Program-made: the position numbers and the translations under genes
Source: Fodinibacter sp963834965
Lineage (GTDB): Bacteria > Actinomycetota > Actinomycetes > Actinomycetales > Dermatophilaceae
Direction of reading: 5' to 3'
DNA length: 64,000 nt
Assembly: GCA_963834965.1 (NCBI GenBank)
Contig: CAWIEI010000010.1
Span: 1 to 64,000, forward strand
The notes under the pieces: model-generated
What the model was told of the DNA's origin: nothing
The model's database searches: none
The model's input: only the letters and a program-made list of their open reading frames with translations
In this document: one piece after another, positions 53,876 through 62,042 of the stretch
Layout of the letters: every line of letters begins with the position of its first letter
How positions within the stretch are numbered: position 1 is the stretch's first letter

Positions 53876-54279
53876 GCTGCACCTCCGGCCCCGAGCGGGA
53901 GCTCTCGTGTGCGCTCCAGCGCGGCCGCCGCACCATCGGATGACCTGCCGGCGAGCCACGCAACGGGGCGCGGCCCCGGTGCGTGCTGAAGTGCTGTCAT
54001 CGATCTTGGGGCCAACGGGGGCGCTGCTGCAAGGGCCCCGGTCGAAGGGCAGGCCCTCGCGGAGCGTTCGAAAGCACCGTCAAGGCGACCTCAACAGTCT
54101 GGCGCACGGCCACACCCAGGCCCCGTGACCGGCACGACCAGTTCAGGGGGTGTTCTTCGCGTCGGAACGCCTCATCACACTGCAACAGGCCGGCAGTCCC
54201 GCTGTCATGTCGCACCGCCATGGTGGTGCGAGGCCGGTGCGCGAAACCGGGAGGTCGAGACGACGAGGGGCGAGCGGGA
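53876..54279. other. Divergent intergenic region of SARP and lipoprotein genes
   Basis: 404 bp with no convincing gene. It contains element B (54054-54124) and ribosome sites for both flanking genes. A 70-codon minus-strand frame (53803-54015) overlaps the SARP start and is not supported. Confidence 0.5.
54054..54124. promoter_or_regulatory. Element B: copy of the response-regulator/tRNA-Arg upstream sequence, with SARP-like repeats
   Basis: Aligns with 8736-8805 along its whole length. Heptamers TCAAGGC (54080-54086) and TCAACAG (54091-54097) have an 11-bp period with 4-bp spacers, the architecture of SARP operators. It lies 180-250 bp upstream of the SARP start and about 155 bp before the lipoprotein. 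It could be the SARP's own operator or an operator of another winged-helix regulator. Confidence 0.5.
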
Positions 54280-54819
54280 ATGCCACCTGGAACAAAGCAT
54301 TTCGCCTCGGTGGGCCGCGTGGAGCAACGGCGGACCCGGGTCGGGGGGCGCACGCGGACCCCCTTCCGGGGCTGGATCCCGGCCCTGTGTGCCGTCGTCG
54401 CCCTCCTCTCCGGGTGCTCGTGGTTCTCGCCGGTGGCCACGTCGTATCCGCAGATCCAGGCCGATGGTGTCCCGCTGACCATCGAGGGTGTCGAGTTCGA
54501 GAACCTCGTGGTCGTCGCTCCCTCACGTGGGGCCGCGGGGGTGCTCACGGGCCAGGCGCTCAACCGCACCGGACAGCCGATCGAGGTGGTGGTCTCGATC
54601 GAAGGGGGTGGCACACCGGCACGGTTCACCCTGGCGCCGTACGCCGGTGACGGCATCTCCGAGATGCCCAGCAACGTCGACCTCGGTCCCGTACCGGTGA
54701 TCCCCGGCGCCACCGTCGCCCTGGTCGTCAACACCGCGGCCGCCGGCAAGAACGAGGTCAGAGTTCCGGTTCTGCCGCCGGGCACCAACCTTGAGTACTA
54801 CGACGGCATCCGGCCCTGA
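54280..54819 (+). CDS. Predicted lipoprotein, unknown function
   Basis: 179 residues from ATG 54280 (GAGGGG upstream). A positively charged N-terminus and a hydrophobic stretch lead to the lipobox LLSGC, followed by SWFSPVATSYPQIQADGVPL. The mature part is beta-rich (FENLVVVAPSRGAAGVLTGQ, GQPIEVVVSIEGGGTPARF), resembling a small Ig-like extracellular domain. Probably anchored to the outer face of the membrane. Divergent from the SARP gene; a link to the injection system is only positional. Confidence 0.8.
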   Translation: MPPGTKHFASVGRVEQRRTRVGGRTRTPFRGWIPALCAVVALLSGCSWFSPVATSYPQIQADGVPLTIEGVEFENLVVVAPSRGAAGVLTGQALNRTGQPIEVVVSIEGGGTPARFTLAPYAGDGISEMPSNVDLGPVPVIPGATVALVVNTAAAGKNEVRVPVLPPGTNLEYYDGIRP

Positions 54820-54883
54820 CGACGTCCGGTGGTCACTGACGGCATCGCGCACCACCCCCGCCCAGGGCGAGCTGCGGTGCCCC

Positions 54884-55060
54884 TCACCGCCGCATGGACT
54901 CCGCGATGCTGCCGCCCAGCTCAGCGCCCGCGTCCTCCTGGAGGACGTGGCCGGCGCCGCGCATGGACGGGTGGTGGAGACCGGGGGCGCCGGGCACCAG
55001 CCGCCGCAGGACGGGTGCCATGGCGGCGCCGCCGAGGAAGACCGTTTGTGAGCCATTCGA
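54884..55060 (-). pseudogene. Haloalkane-dehalogenase-like C-terminal fragment
   Basis: The minus strand encodes FLGGAAMAPVLRRLVPGAPG, then HHPSMRGAGHVLQEDAGAEL and a stop. This matches the end of alpha/beta-hydrolase dehalogenases, where GAGHFLQED carries the catalytic His. Nothing upstream continues the protein, because the antiporter gene begins there on the other strand. It is a truncated relic. The 54820-55135 interval holds nothing else that I can support. Confidence 0.65.
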
Positions 55061-55135
55061 AACGGGCAGGAAGAAGGCGATGGAGATCAGGACTGGAGCG
55101 GGCGTCGGCCCGATGTCGGCACCGGAGCGACCGTC

Positions 55136-56383
55136 ATGACCTCGTGGGTCGAGGAGCTCCACGTCGTCTATGTGCTGGCCGGCGCCCTGGGCCTGGCCCT
55201 GGCCCTGGTCAGCCGGAGGATGCGCCAGCTGCCGTTCAGCGAGCCGATGCTCGCCCTCGCCCTCGGTGTCGTCGTCGGCCCGGCGGTCCTGGGCCTCGTC
55301 GACGTCGGCGAACCGGTCCTCGTGCCCCTCCTGCTCGAGGGGACGCGCCTGCTGTTGGCCGGTTCCGTGATGGCCGCAGCCCTGCGCTTCCCGGCATCCT
55401 CGCTCCGCTCGGTGGTCAGGCCGGTCCTCCTCCTGCTGGCCGTCGCCATGCCGGCCGCCGCGCTCGTCGTGGGGGCCGCGGCGTTCTGGCTGGGCCTGCC
55501 CGTGGCACTGGCAGCTCTGCTGGGGGCCTGCCTGTCGCCCACCGACCCCGTGCTCGCGGCATCGGTGGTCTCCGGGGACGCCGCCGAGCGCGACCTCCCG
55601 GGGCGCCTTCGCGCCACCATGACGATGGAGAGCGGGGCGAACGACGGCCTCGCGCTGCCGCTCGTCGCCGTCGCCATCGCCGTCGTCGTCCCCGGAGGCG
55701 ACGGCCCTGGGGGCGTCGCAGCCCGGGTGCTCTGGGAGGTGGGCGGCGCGGTCGCGATCGGGGTGGTGATGGGGTCGGCCGTCGCCTGGGGCGTCAGGCA
55801 CGTGACCTCGAGGGAGGAGATGGGCAAGGCCCCGGCCCTGGTGCTCACGATCCTGCTGGCCGTGGCGGTGCTCGGCGCGGCGCGGACGGCGCACGCCAGC
55901 GGGGTGCTGGCGGCCTTCGTCGCCGGGCTCGCCTACAACTACGGCGTGGCCACGTCCGACCGGTCGCCACAGGACGGCATCGACGAGGCGATCAACAGGT
56001 ATGCCGTGCTGCCGGTGTTCGTCCTGCTCGGGATCGTGCTGCCGTGGGCCGCGTGGGCGCGGCTCGGCTGGACCGCCGTGGCGTTCGTCGTGGTGGTGCT
56101 CTTCCTGCGCCGCCTGCCGGTGGTGCTGGCGCTGAGCCGGCCGGCCGGCATCCGGGGTCAGGACGCGCCGTTCCTGGCCTGGTTCGGGCCCATGGGGGTG
56201 AGCGCCCTGTTCTACCTGGCCCAGAGCCTGCACGAGGGCGTGGCGGACCCCCGGCTCTTCTCCTACGGGACGCTGGCCGTCGCGGCGAGCGTCGTCGCCT
56301 TCGGCGTCACGGCGAGCCCGTTGCGTCACCGCTACGCCCGCCACGCAACGGGTGAGGGCTCCGAACGGCCTGCGGGTCGCTAG
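55136..56383 (+). CDS. Na+/H+ (cation/proton) antiporter
   Basis: 415 residues, about 12 transmembrane helices, monovalent cation:proton antiporter family (CPA1/NhaP-like). The ion-site segment reads LGACLSPTDPVLAASVVSGD followed by LRATMTMESGANDGLALPL, with the conserved Asp and Asn-Asp pair. There is no long cytosolic regulatory tail. ATG 55136 has GGAG 8 bases upstream. Its TAG stop overlaps, on the opposite strand, the TAG of the ion-channel gene within CTAG (56380-56383). Confidence 0.9.
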   Translation: MTSWVEELHVVYVLAGALGLALALVSRRMRQLPFSEPMLALALGVVVGPAVLGLVDVGEPVLVPLLLEGTRLLLAGSVMAAALRFPASSLRSVVRPVLLLLAVAMPAAALVVGAAAFWLGLPVALAALLGACLSPTDPVLAASVVSGDAAERDLPGRLRATMTMESGANDGLALPLVAVAIAVVVPGGDGPGGVAARVLWEVGGAVAIGVVMGSAVAWGVRHVTSREEMGKAPALVLTILLAVAVLGAARTAHASGVLAAFVAGLAYNYGVATSDRSPQDGIDEAINRYAVLPVFVLLGIVLPWAAWARLGWTAVAFVVVVLFLRRLPVVLALSRPAGIRGQDAPFLAWFGPMGVSALFYLAQSLHEGVADPRLFSYGTLAVAASVVAFGVTASPLRHRYARHATGEGSERPAGR

Positions 56384-57300
56384 CCGGCGCGACCCCAGTC
56401 GCGGCAGTCCGACGGCGGCAGTGCCTCGACGTGCTGGTGGTCCTCGGCGAAGGCGTGCAGGAGCTCGCCCAGGTCGGTCCGCCCGGTGTGGAGGTAGGCG
56501 TGGTCGAGCCTCCTGGCCAGGTTCACCGTCGCCGCGTGGAGCATCTCGGCAGCGTGGCGCACTTCGGAACCAGAGGCGCCCCGGCCCGCAGCGACGAGGT
56601 CCAGCACGTAGGGCAGCCGAGCGGCCAGCGACACGTCGCTCTCGCTCTCGCGGAAGTAGTACGTCTCGCCGTACTGCATGAGGTCCATGTCCGCGGCGGT
56701 CACCGCCTGCGTCACCGAGTCGAGCAGCTGGCTCGCCACGCTGACGTCGCCGGTCGCCACGACGTCGGTGGTGCCGGTGGTCGCCATGATGGTGAGCCGT
56801 CGTGCCACCGCACGCCGCCGGGTCAGTGCGGGGTAGATCTGCAGGATCCACGAGATGGCTGCGGTGAAGAGGACGAAACCGATGAGCGCCTGCACCGGGA
56901 TGGCCAGCCGCAGTGCCGGGTTCGAGGGGACGATGTCGCCGAACCCGAGCGTCCCCACCGCGACGAGGGACAGGTAGAGCGACGCCACGACGTCGGAGGA
57001 GTCGCCGGGCTGCAGCGAGGTGCCGAAGTAGAACGCGTCGGGCATGTGCGGCAGGTAGATCAGGGCCCACCCGAGCACGATGAGCAGGGCCCAGACGCCC
57101 ACCGTCAGCAGGGCCGCGGCCGGCCCGCTGTGCTCCATCGGTCGACCCCGGGCGACGAGCACCCGCGACACCCGCCAGGCCCCCCGGAACACCAGCCGGC
57201 AGACCGTCCCCATCCCACGGGGCTGCCAGAGGGTGTGGAACATGTCTCGCAGCGCCACGAGCACGAGGGCGGCGCCAAGAGCAGTCGCCAGCACGGTCAC
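56380..57300 (-). CDS. Two-TM ion channel (potassium-channel-like)
   Basis: 306 residues with an N-terminal membrane region of about 4 hydrophobic segments (residues 1-170). The pore loop is LSLVAVGTLGFGDIVPSNP, a variant of the K+ filter TVGYGD (TLGFGD). A cytosolic helical domain of about 130 residues follows, with no RCK/TrkA fold recognised. The GTG start overlaps a small upstream gene (GTGA). Convergent with the antiporter, which suggests a shared role in cation balance. Confidence 0.83.
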   Translation of the reverse strand: MTVLATALGAALVLVALRDMFHTLWQPRGMGTVCRLVFRGAWRVSRVLVARGRPMEHSGPAAALLTVGVWALLIVLGWALIYLPHMPDAFYFGTSLQPGDSSDVVASLYLSLVAVGTLGFGDIVPSNPALRLAIPVQALIGFVLFTAAISWILQIYPALTRRRAVARRLTIMATTGTTDVVATGDVSVASQLLDSVTQAVTAADMDLMQYGETYYFRESESDVSLAARLPYVLDLVAAGRGASGSEVRHAAEMLHAATVNLARRLDHAYLHTGRTDLGELLHAFAEDHQHVEALPPSDCRDWGRAG

Positions 57301-57473
57301 CCCGAGACTCCACGACGGCGGTCCCTCGGGGCCGGTGCGGTCCCACCCCCCGCCGGCGCACGACGCCGGCGGACCCCCCAGCGCACCGCCTCGCTGACGG
57401 CTGCGGCCGCGGTGACGGTGAGGGTCAGGGCGGCGAGGGTGAGGTCGGCCTTGTCGTGGTCGCGGATGCGCAT
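57297..57473 (-). CDS. Small single-helix protein upstream of the channel
   Basis: About 58 residues from ATG 57473: KADLTLAALTLTVTAAAAVS forms one hydrophobic helix, followed by an Arg-rich tail. The stop overlaps the channel start (GTGA), which supports coupled translation. No strong ribosome site is visible. Could be a channel accessory protein or a spurious frame; an in-frame start at 57515 also exists. Confidence 0.4.
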   Translation of the reverse strand: MRIRDHDKADLTLAALTLTVTAAAAVSEAVRWGVRRRRAPAGGGTAPAPRDRRRGVSG

Positions 57474-57549
57474 GTCAGTGCTCTGCCCGGCCGCGGCCGC
57501 CGTACACCTACGCAACCCGCGCGGGACCGTCGCGCCCCGGCAGCCCTGC

Positions 57550-58602
57550 TCAGCGCCGGCGCGCCTCGCCGTGCGAGGAGTCGGACACCTCGCCCACGAG
57601 CTCTTCGATGACGTCCTCGAGGAAGACCACGCCCACCACCTGGCCGTCGTCGGCGACCACCCGGGCCAGGTGCGAGCCGGTGAGCTGCATGGTCTGCAGC
57701 ACCGACTCCACCTCGTCGTCGCGGCGCACGTTGGCCATCCGGCGCACCCGCTTTGCCGGCACCGGCTCCAGCCGCTCGACCTCGTCGGCGTACAGCACGT
57801 CCTTCAGGTGCAGGTAGCCCCCGAGGTCGCCGTCGTCGTCGAGCACCGGGTAACGCGAGTAGCCGTGCCGGGCGACCAGCCGCTCGATGTCGAGCGGGGT
57901 CGCGGCGCCGGTGACGGTGACCAGCCCGGCGAGCGGCACGCCCACGTCGGCGGCATCCTTGTCGCTGAACTCGAGTGCGGCGCCGAGCCGCTCGTAGTGC
58001 TCGTCCTCGACCAGGCCCTCCTCGCGCGACTCGTCGAGGATGTGCGCGACCTCCTCCGCGGTGAACGCCGACGCGACCTCGTCCTTCGGCTCGACCCCGA
58101 GCAGCCGGATGCCGGCCTTCGCCAGCCAGTCCATGGCGGAGATGACCGGTGCCAGCACCCGCGACACCATCACCAGCGCCGGCACCAGGGCCACGGCGGA
58201 TCGCTCCGGTCGCGCGATGGAGATGTTCTTGGGGATCATCTCGCCGTAGACCACGTGCAGGAACACGACGATCGCGAGCGCGAGCACCAGCGCCGCGGCA
58301 TCCGCGACGCCGTCGGAGACGCCGAGCCGCTCGGCGACCGGAACCAGCGCGTGGTGCAGCGCCGCCTCGGACACCGCACCCAGCAGCACCGAGCAGACGG
58401 TGATGCCGAGCTGGGCGGTGGCGAGCAGCAACCCGGTGCGGTGCATCGCGTCGAGTGCGACCTTGGCGCGCTTGCTGCCCGCGTCGGCGAGCGGCTCGAG
58501 CTGGCTGCGCCGGGCCGACATGGCGGCGAACTCGGCGCCGACGAAGAAGGCGTTGGCGCCCAGCAGCACGAGCGTGACGAGCACGACGAGCCAGCCGCTC
58601 AC
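57550..58602 (-). CDS. CNNM/CBS-domain membrane protein (hemolysin-C/CorC family)
   Basis: 350 residues. A DUF21/CNNM membrane domain (about 1-190; LLGANAFFVGAEFAAMSARR, VVYGEMIPKNISIARPE) is followed by a CBS pair (about 205-330; HGYSRYPVLDDDGDLGGYLH, VVGVVFLEDVIEELVGEVSD). Probably Mg2+ or other divalent-cation efflux. There is no C-terminal CorC/HlyC transporter-associated domain, unlike its neighbour. Its GTG start overlaps the neighbour's stop (GTGA), so the two are co-transcribed and may form a heteromer. Confidence 0.9.
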   Translation of the reverse strand: MSGWLVVLVTLVLLGANAFFVGAEFAAMSARRSQLEPLADAGSKRAKVALDAMHRTGLLLATAQLGITVCSVLLGAVSEAALHHALVPVAERLGVSDGVADAAALVLALAIVVFLHVVYGEMIPKNISIARPERSAVALVPALVMVSRVLAPVISAMDWLAKAGIRLLGVEPKDEVASAFTAEEVAHILDESREEGLVEDEHYERLGAALEFSDKDAADVGVPLAGLVTVTGAATPLDIERLVARHGYSRYPVLDDDGDLGGYLHLKDVLYADEVERLEPVPAKRVRRMANVRRDDEVESVLQTMQLTGSHLARVVADDGQVVGVVFLEDVIEELVGEVSDSSHGEARRR

Positions 58603-59936
58603 GACCGACCCTCCGGCTCCGCGTCATCAGGCACGGGCGCGGGCTCGGCGCGCTCGAGGCGCACCCGGTCGACCCGGTGGCCGTCCATGTCGACGACCCG
58701 GGCGGTCCAGCCGTCGACCGGCAGGCTGTCACCCACGGACGGCACCCGCCCCAGGGTCGACATCACCCAGCCGCCGATCGTCTCGTAGGCAGGCCCGTCG
58801 GGGATGGCCGCCCCCACCCGGGCGCGCACCTGGTCGGGCCGCCACAGCCCCGGCACCGTCCACGACCCGTCGCGCAGCTGGCGCCCCGTGGTCTGCGAGC
58901 GGTCGTGCTCGTCGCTGACCTCACCGACGATCTCCTCGACGAGGTCCTCGAGCGTGACCACGCCCGAGGTGCCGCCGTACTCGTCGACCACCACCGCGAG
59001 CTGCATCCCGCCCTGGCGCAGCTGCAGCAACAGGGGGTCCAGCCGCAGCGTCTCGGGCACCAGCACCGGGGGCACCATCAGCGCCGAGACCGGCACGTCG
59101 GTGCGCCGGTCGAAGGGCACCGCGATGGCCTTCTTGACGTGCACGATGCCGTCGATGTCGTCCCAGTCGGCGCCGACGACGGGGAAGCGGGAGTGACCGG
59201 TGCGCCGCGCGAGGCGGACGAGGTCGGCCGCGGTCGCGGTGCGCTCGATGGCCGTCGCCCGAGAGCGCGGCGTCATGACGTCGGCAGCGGTCTGGTCGGC
59301 GAACCCCAAGGATGCCGTGACCAGCCGTGCGGTGCTGCGGTCGAGGGTGCCCGCCTCGGCCGAGGAGCGCACGAGCGAGGCCAGCTCGGCCGGGCTGCGG
59401 GCCGCAGAGAGCTCCTCCTGCGGCTCGATGCCGAGCGCCAGCAGGGTGCGGTTGGCGACGCCGTTGAGCAGCAGGATCATCGGCTTCGTCGCGACGCCGA
59501 ACCACCGCACCGGGCCGGCCGCCACCTTCGCCGTGGCCAGGGGCAGCGACACGGCGAGGGTCTTGGGCACCATCTCGCCGACGATCATCGAGAACACGGT
59601 GGCGATGAGCATGGCGAGCACCGACGCCACCGACGAGGCCGTCGACTCCGAGAGCCCCAGTGACTGCAGCGGACCCATCAGCAGCGCACCGATCGACGGG
59701 CTCGCGATGAAGCCGAGCACCAGGGTGGTCAGGGTGATGCCGAGCTGGCACGCGGAGAGCTGGGTCGAGAGCCGGCGGTGCGAGGTGAGCACCGAGCGCG
59801 CCCCGGGCTCACCCGCGTCGACGGCCTTCTGCACCGTGGGCCGGTCGAGCGCGACCAGCGAGAACTCGGCCGCCACGAACAGGGCCGTGCCCACGGTGAG
59901 GACGACGCCGAGGAGCAGCAGCAGCCATGCGGTCAT
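58599..59936 (-). CDS. CNNM/CBS-domain protein with CorC C-terminal domain
   Basis: 445 residues from ATG 59936. The DUF21 domain (GTALFVAAEFSLVALDRPTV, SMIVGEMVPKTLAVSLP), a CBS pair (GHSRFPVVGADWDDIDGIVH, YGGTSGVVTLEDLVEEIVGE) and the CorC_HlyC domain (WTVPGLWRPDQVRARVGAAI, VDGWTARVVDMDGHRVDRVR) appear in order. Full-length paralogue of the gene downstream. Proposed role in divalent-cation transport. Confidence 0.92.
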   Translation of the reverse strand: MTAWLLLLLGVVLTVGTALFVAAEFSLVALDRPTVQKAVDAGEPGARSVLTSHRRLSTQLSACQLGITLTTLVLGFIASPSIGALLMGPLQSLGLSESTASSVASVLAMLIATVFSMIVGEMVPKTLAVSLPLATAKVAAGPVRWFGVATKPMILLLNGVANRTLLALGIEPQEELSAARSPAELASLVRSSAEAGTLDRSTARLVTASLGFADQTAADVMTPRSRATAIERTATAADLVRLARRTGHSRFPVVGADWDDIDGIVHVKKAIAVPFDRRTDVPVSALMVPPVLVPETLRLDPLLLQLRQGGMQLAVVVDEYGGTSGVVTLEDLVEEIVGEVSDEHDRSQTTGRQLRDGSWTVPGLWRPDQVRARVGAAIPDGPAYETIGGWVMSTLGRVPSVGDSLPVDGWTARVVDMDGHRVDRVRLERAEPAPVPDDAEPEGRS

Positions 59937-60074
59937 GATCGGACCATCGTATGGGGCCGGTGCCCCGTTCCCGACCCGCGAGTCCGCCCTGCGGGGGAGC
60001 CGCATCCACCGGGGGGTTGACCCTGACGCCACGGGAGGCTGCGAGGATCGGGGCATGACACCAGGAGGCACCCC

Positions 60075-61045
<971 letters not shown>

Positions 61046-61049
<4 letters not shown>

Positions 61050-61843
61050 TCCCGGCGATCCGCAGCGAGTTCCGCAAGTTCTTCTCGACCCGCCTGTGGT
61101 GGGGCATGGCCGCGGCGATCTTCGTGGCCGGTGGCGCCTTCGCGGCCCTGTTCACCTTCGTGGTTCGCCAGGGCACGACGGGTGGCCCAGGCAGCCAGGC
61201 GATCGTCGGCGACGACACCCAGATCGCGAACACCGTCTACACCTCGGGGATCAGCATCGGGTACCTGCTGCTGCTCACCATCGGTGTGATGTCGATCGGC
61301 TCGGAGTACCGGCACAAGACGATCAGCGCCACCTTCCTCGCCACCCCCAGGCGCACCCGCGCGATGCTGGCCAAGGTCGTCTCGCTGATCGGCATCGGTG
61401 CGCTCTACGGCCTGATCAGCCTGGTGGGGTCGGTCGCGGTCGGCGCGGTGGGCCTGACGCTGATCGACAAGCCACTCTTCCCCTCCTCTGCAGTCATCCG
61501 TTCCCTCGCCCTGAGCCTGCTCGTGCTCGGCCTCTGGGCGCTGATCGGGCTCGGCATCGGCATCCTCATCCCCAACCAGGTGGCGGCGTTGCTGATCGGT
61601 GTCGGCGTGGCCTGGATCGTCGAGCCGGTCCTCGGCCTGGCGCTCGGCGCCTGGGAGTTCGGGCGCGAGCACATCGTCGAGTACATGCCGTCGCAGGCCA
61701 CCAGCGCCATCGTCAACGGCATCTCCCAGAACCCGGATGCCGTCCGGCTCGAGTGGTGGGGCGGCGCCCTCGTGCTCGCGGCCTACGCCACGCTGCTCGC
61801 CGGGTTCGGCATCTGGCGCACGACGCGCGCCGACATCAGCTGA
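61046..61843 (+). CDS. ABC-2 type permease
   Basis: 265 residues with about 6 transmembrane helices. IRSEFRKFFSTRLWWGMAAA starts it, and the ABC-2 motif SIGSEYRHKTISATFLATPR lies in the middle. GTG 61046 has AAGGAG upstream, inside the ATPase gene. It probably dimerises and exports an unknown substrate with the preceding ATPase. Confidence 0.9.
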
Positions 61844-61851
61844 CACCCGCG

Positions 61852-61879
61852 CCGGGCGCCCCTGGCGGGGGTCGCCCGG
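61852..61879. terminator. GC-rich hairpin after the ABC operon
   Basis: CCGGGCG (61852-61858) pairs with CGCCCGG (61873-61879), and an inner CCCC/GGGG pairing extends the stem. There is no T tract. It may act as an actinobacterial hairpin terminator before kgd. Confidence 0.4.
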
Positions 61880-62042
61880 CGGACGTCGGTGACGACGGCC
61901 GGTTCGCCCGATCGGTGGCGGACCGGCCGTCGCAGCGCGCCCACCACTCGCCCGTCTCGCGGCGTGGGGCGCAGGCCGCGGGGATAGGCTTGGCCGACAA
62001 TCCCCACGACTATCGACGAGCCGAGAAAGAGGCGCATCCTCC

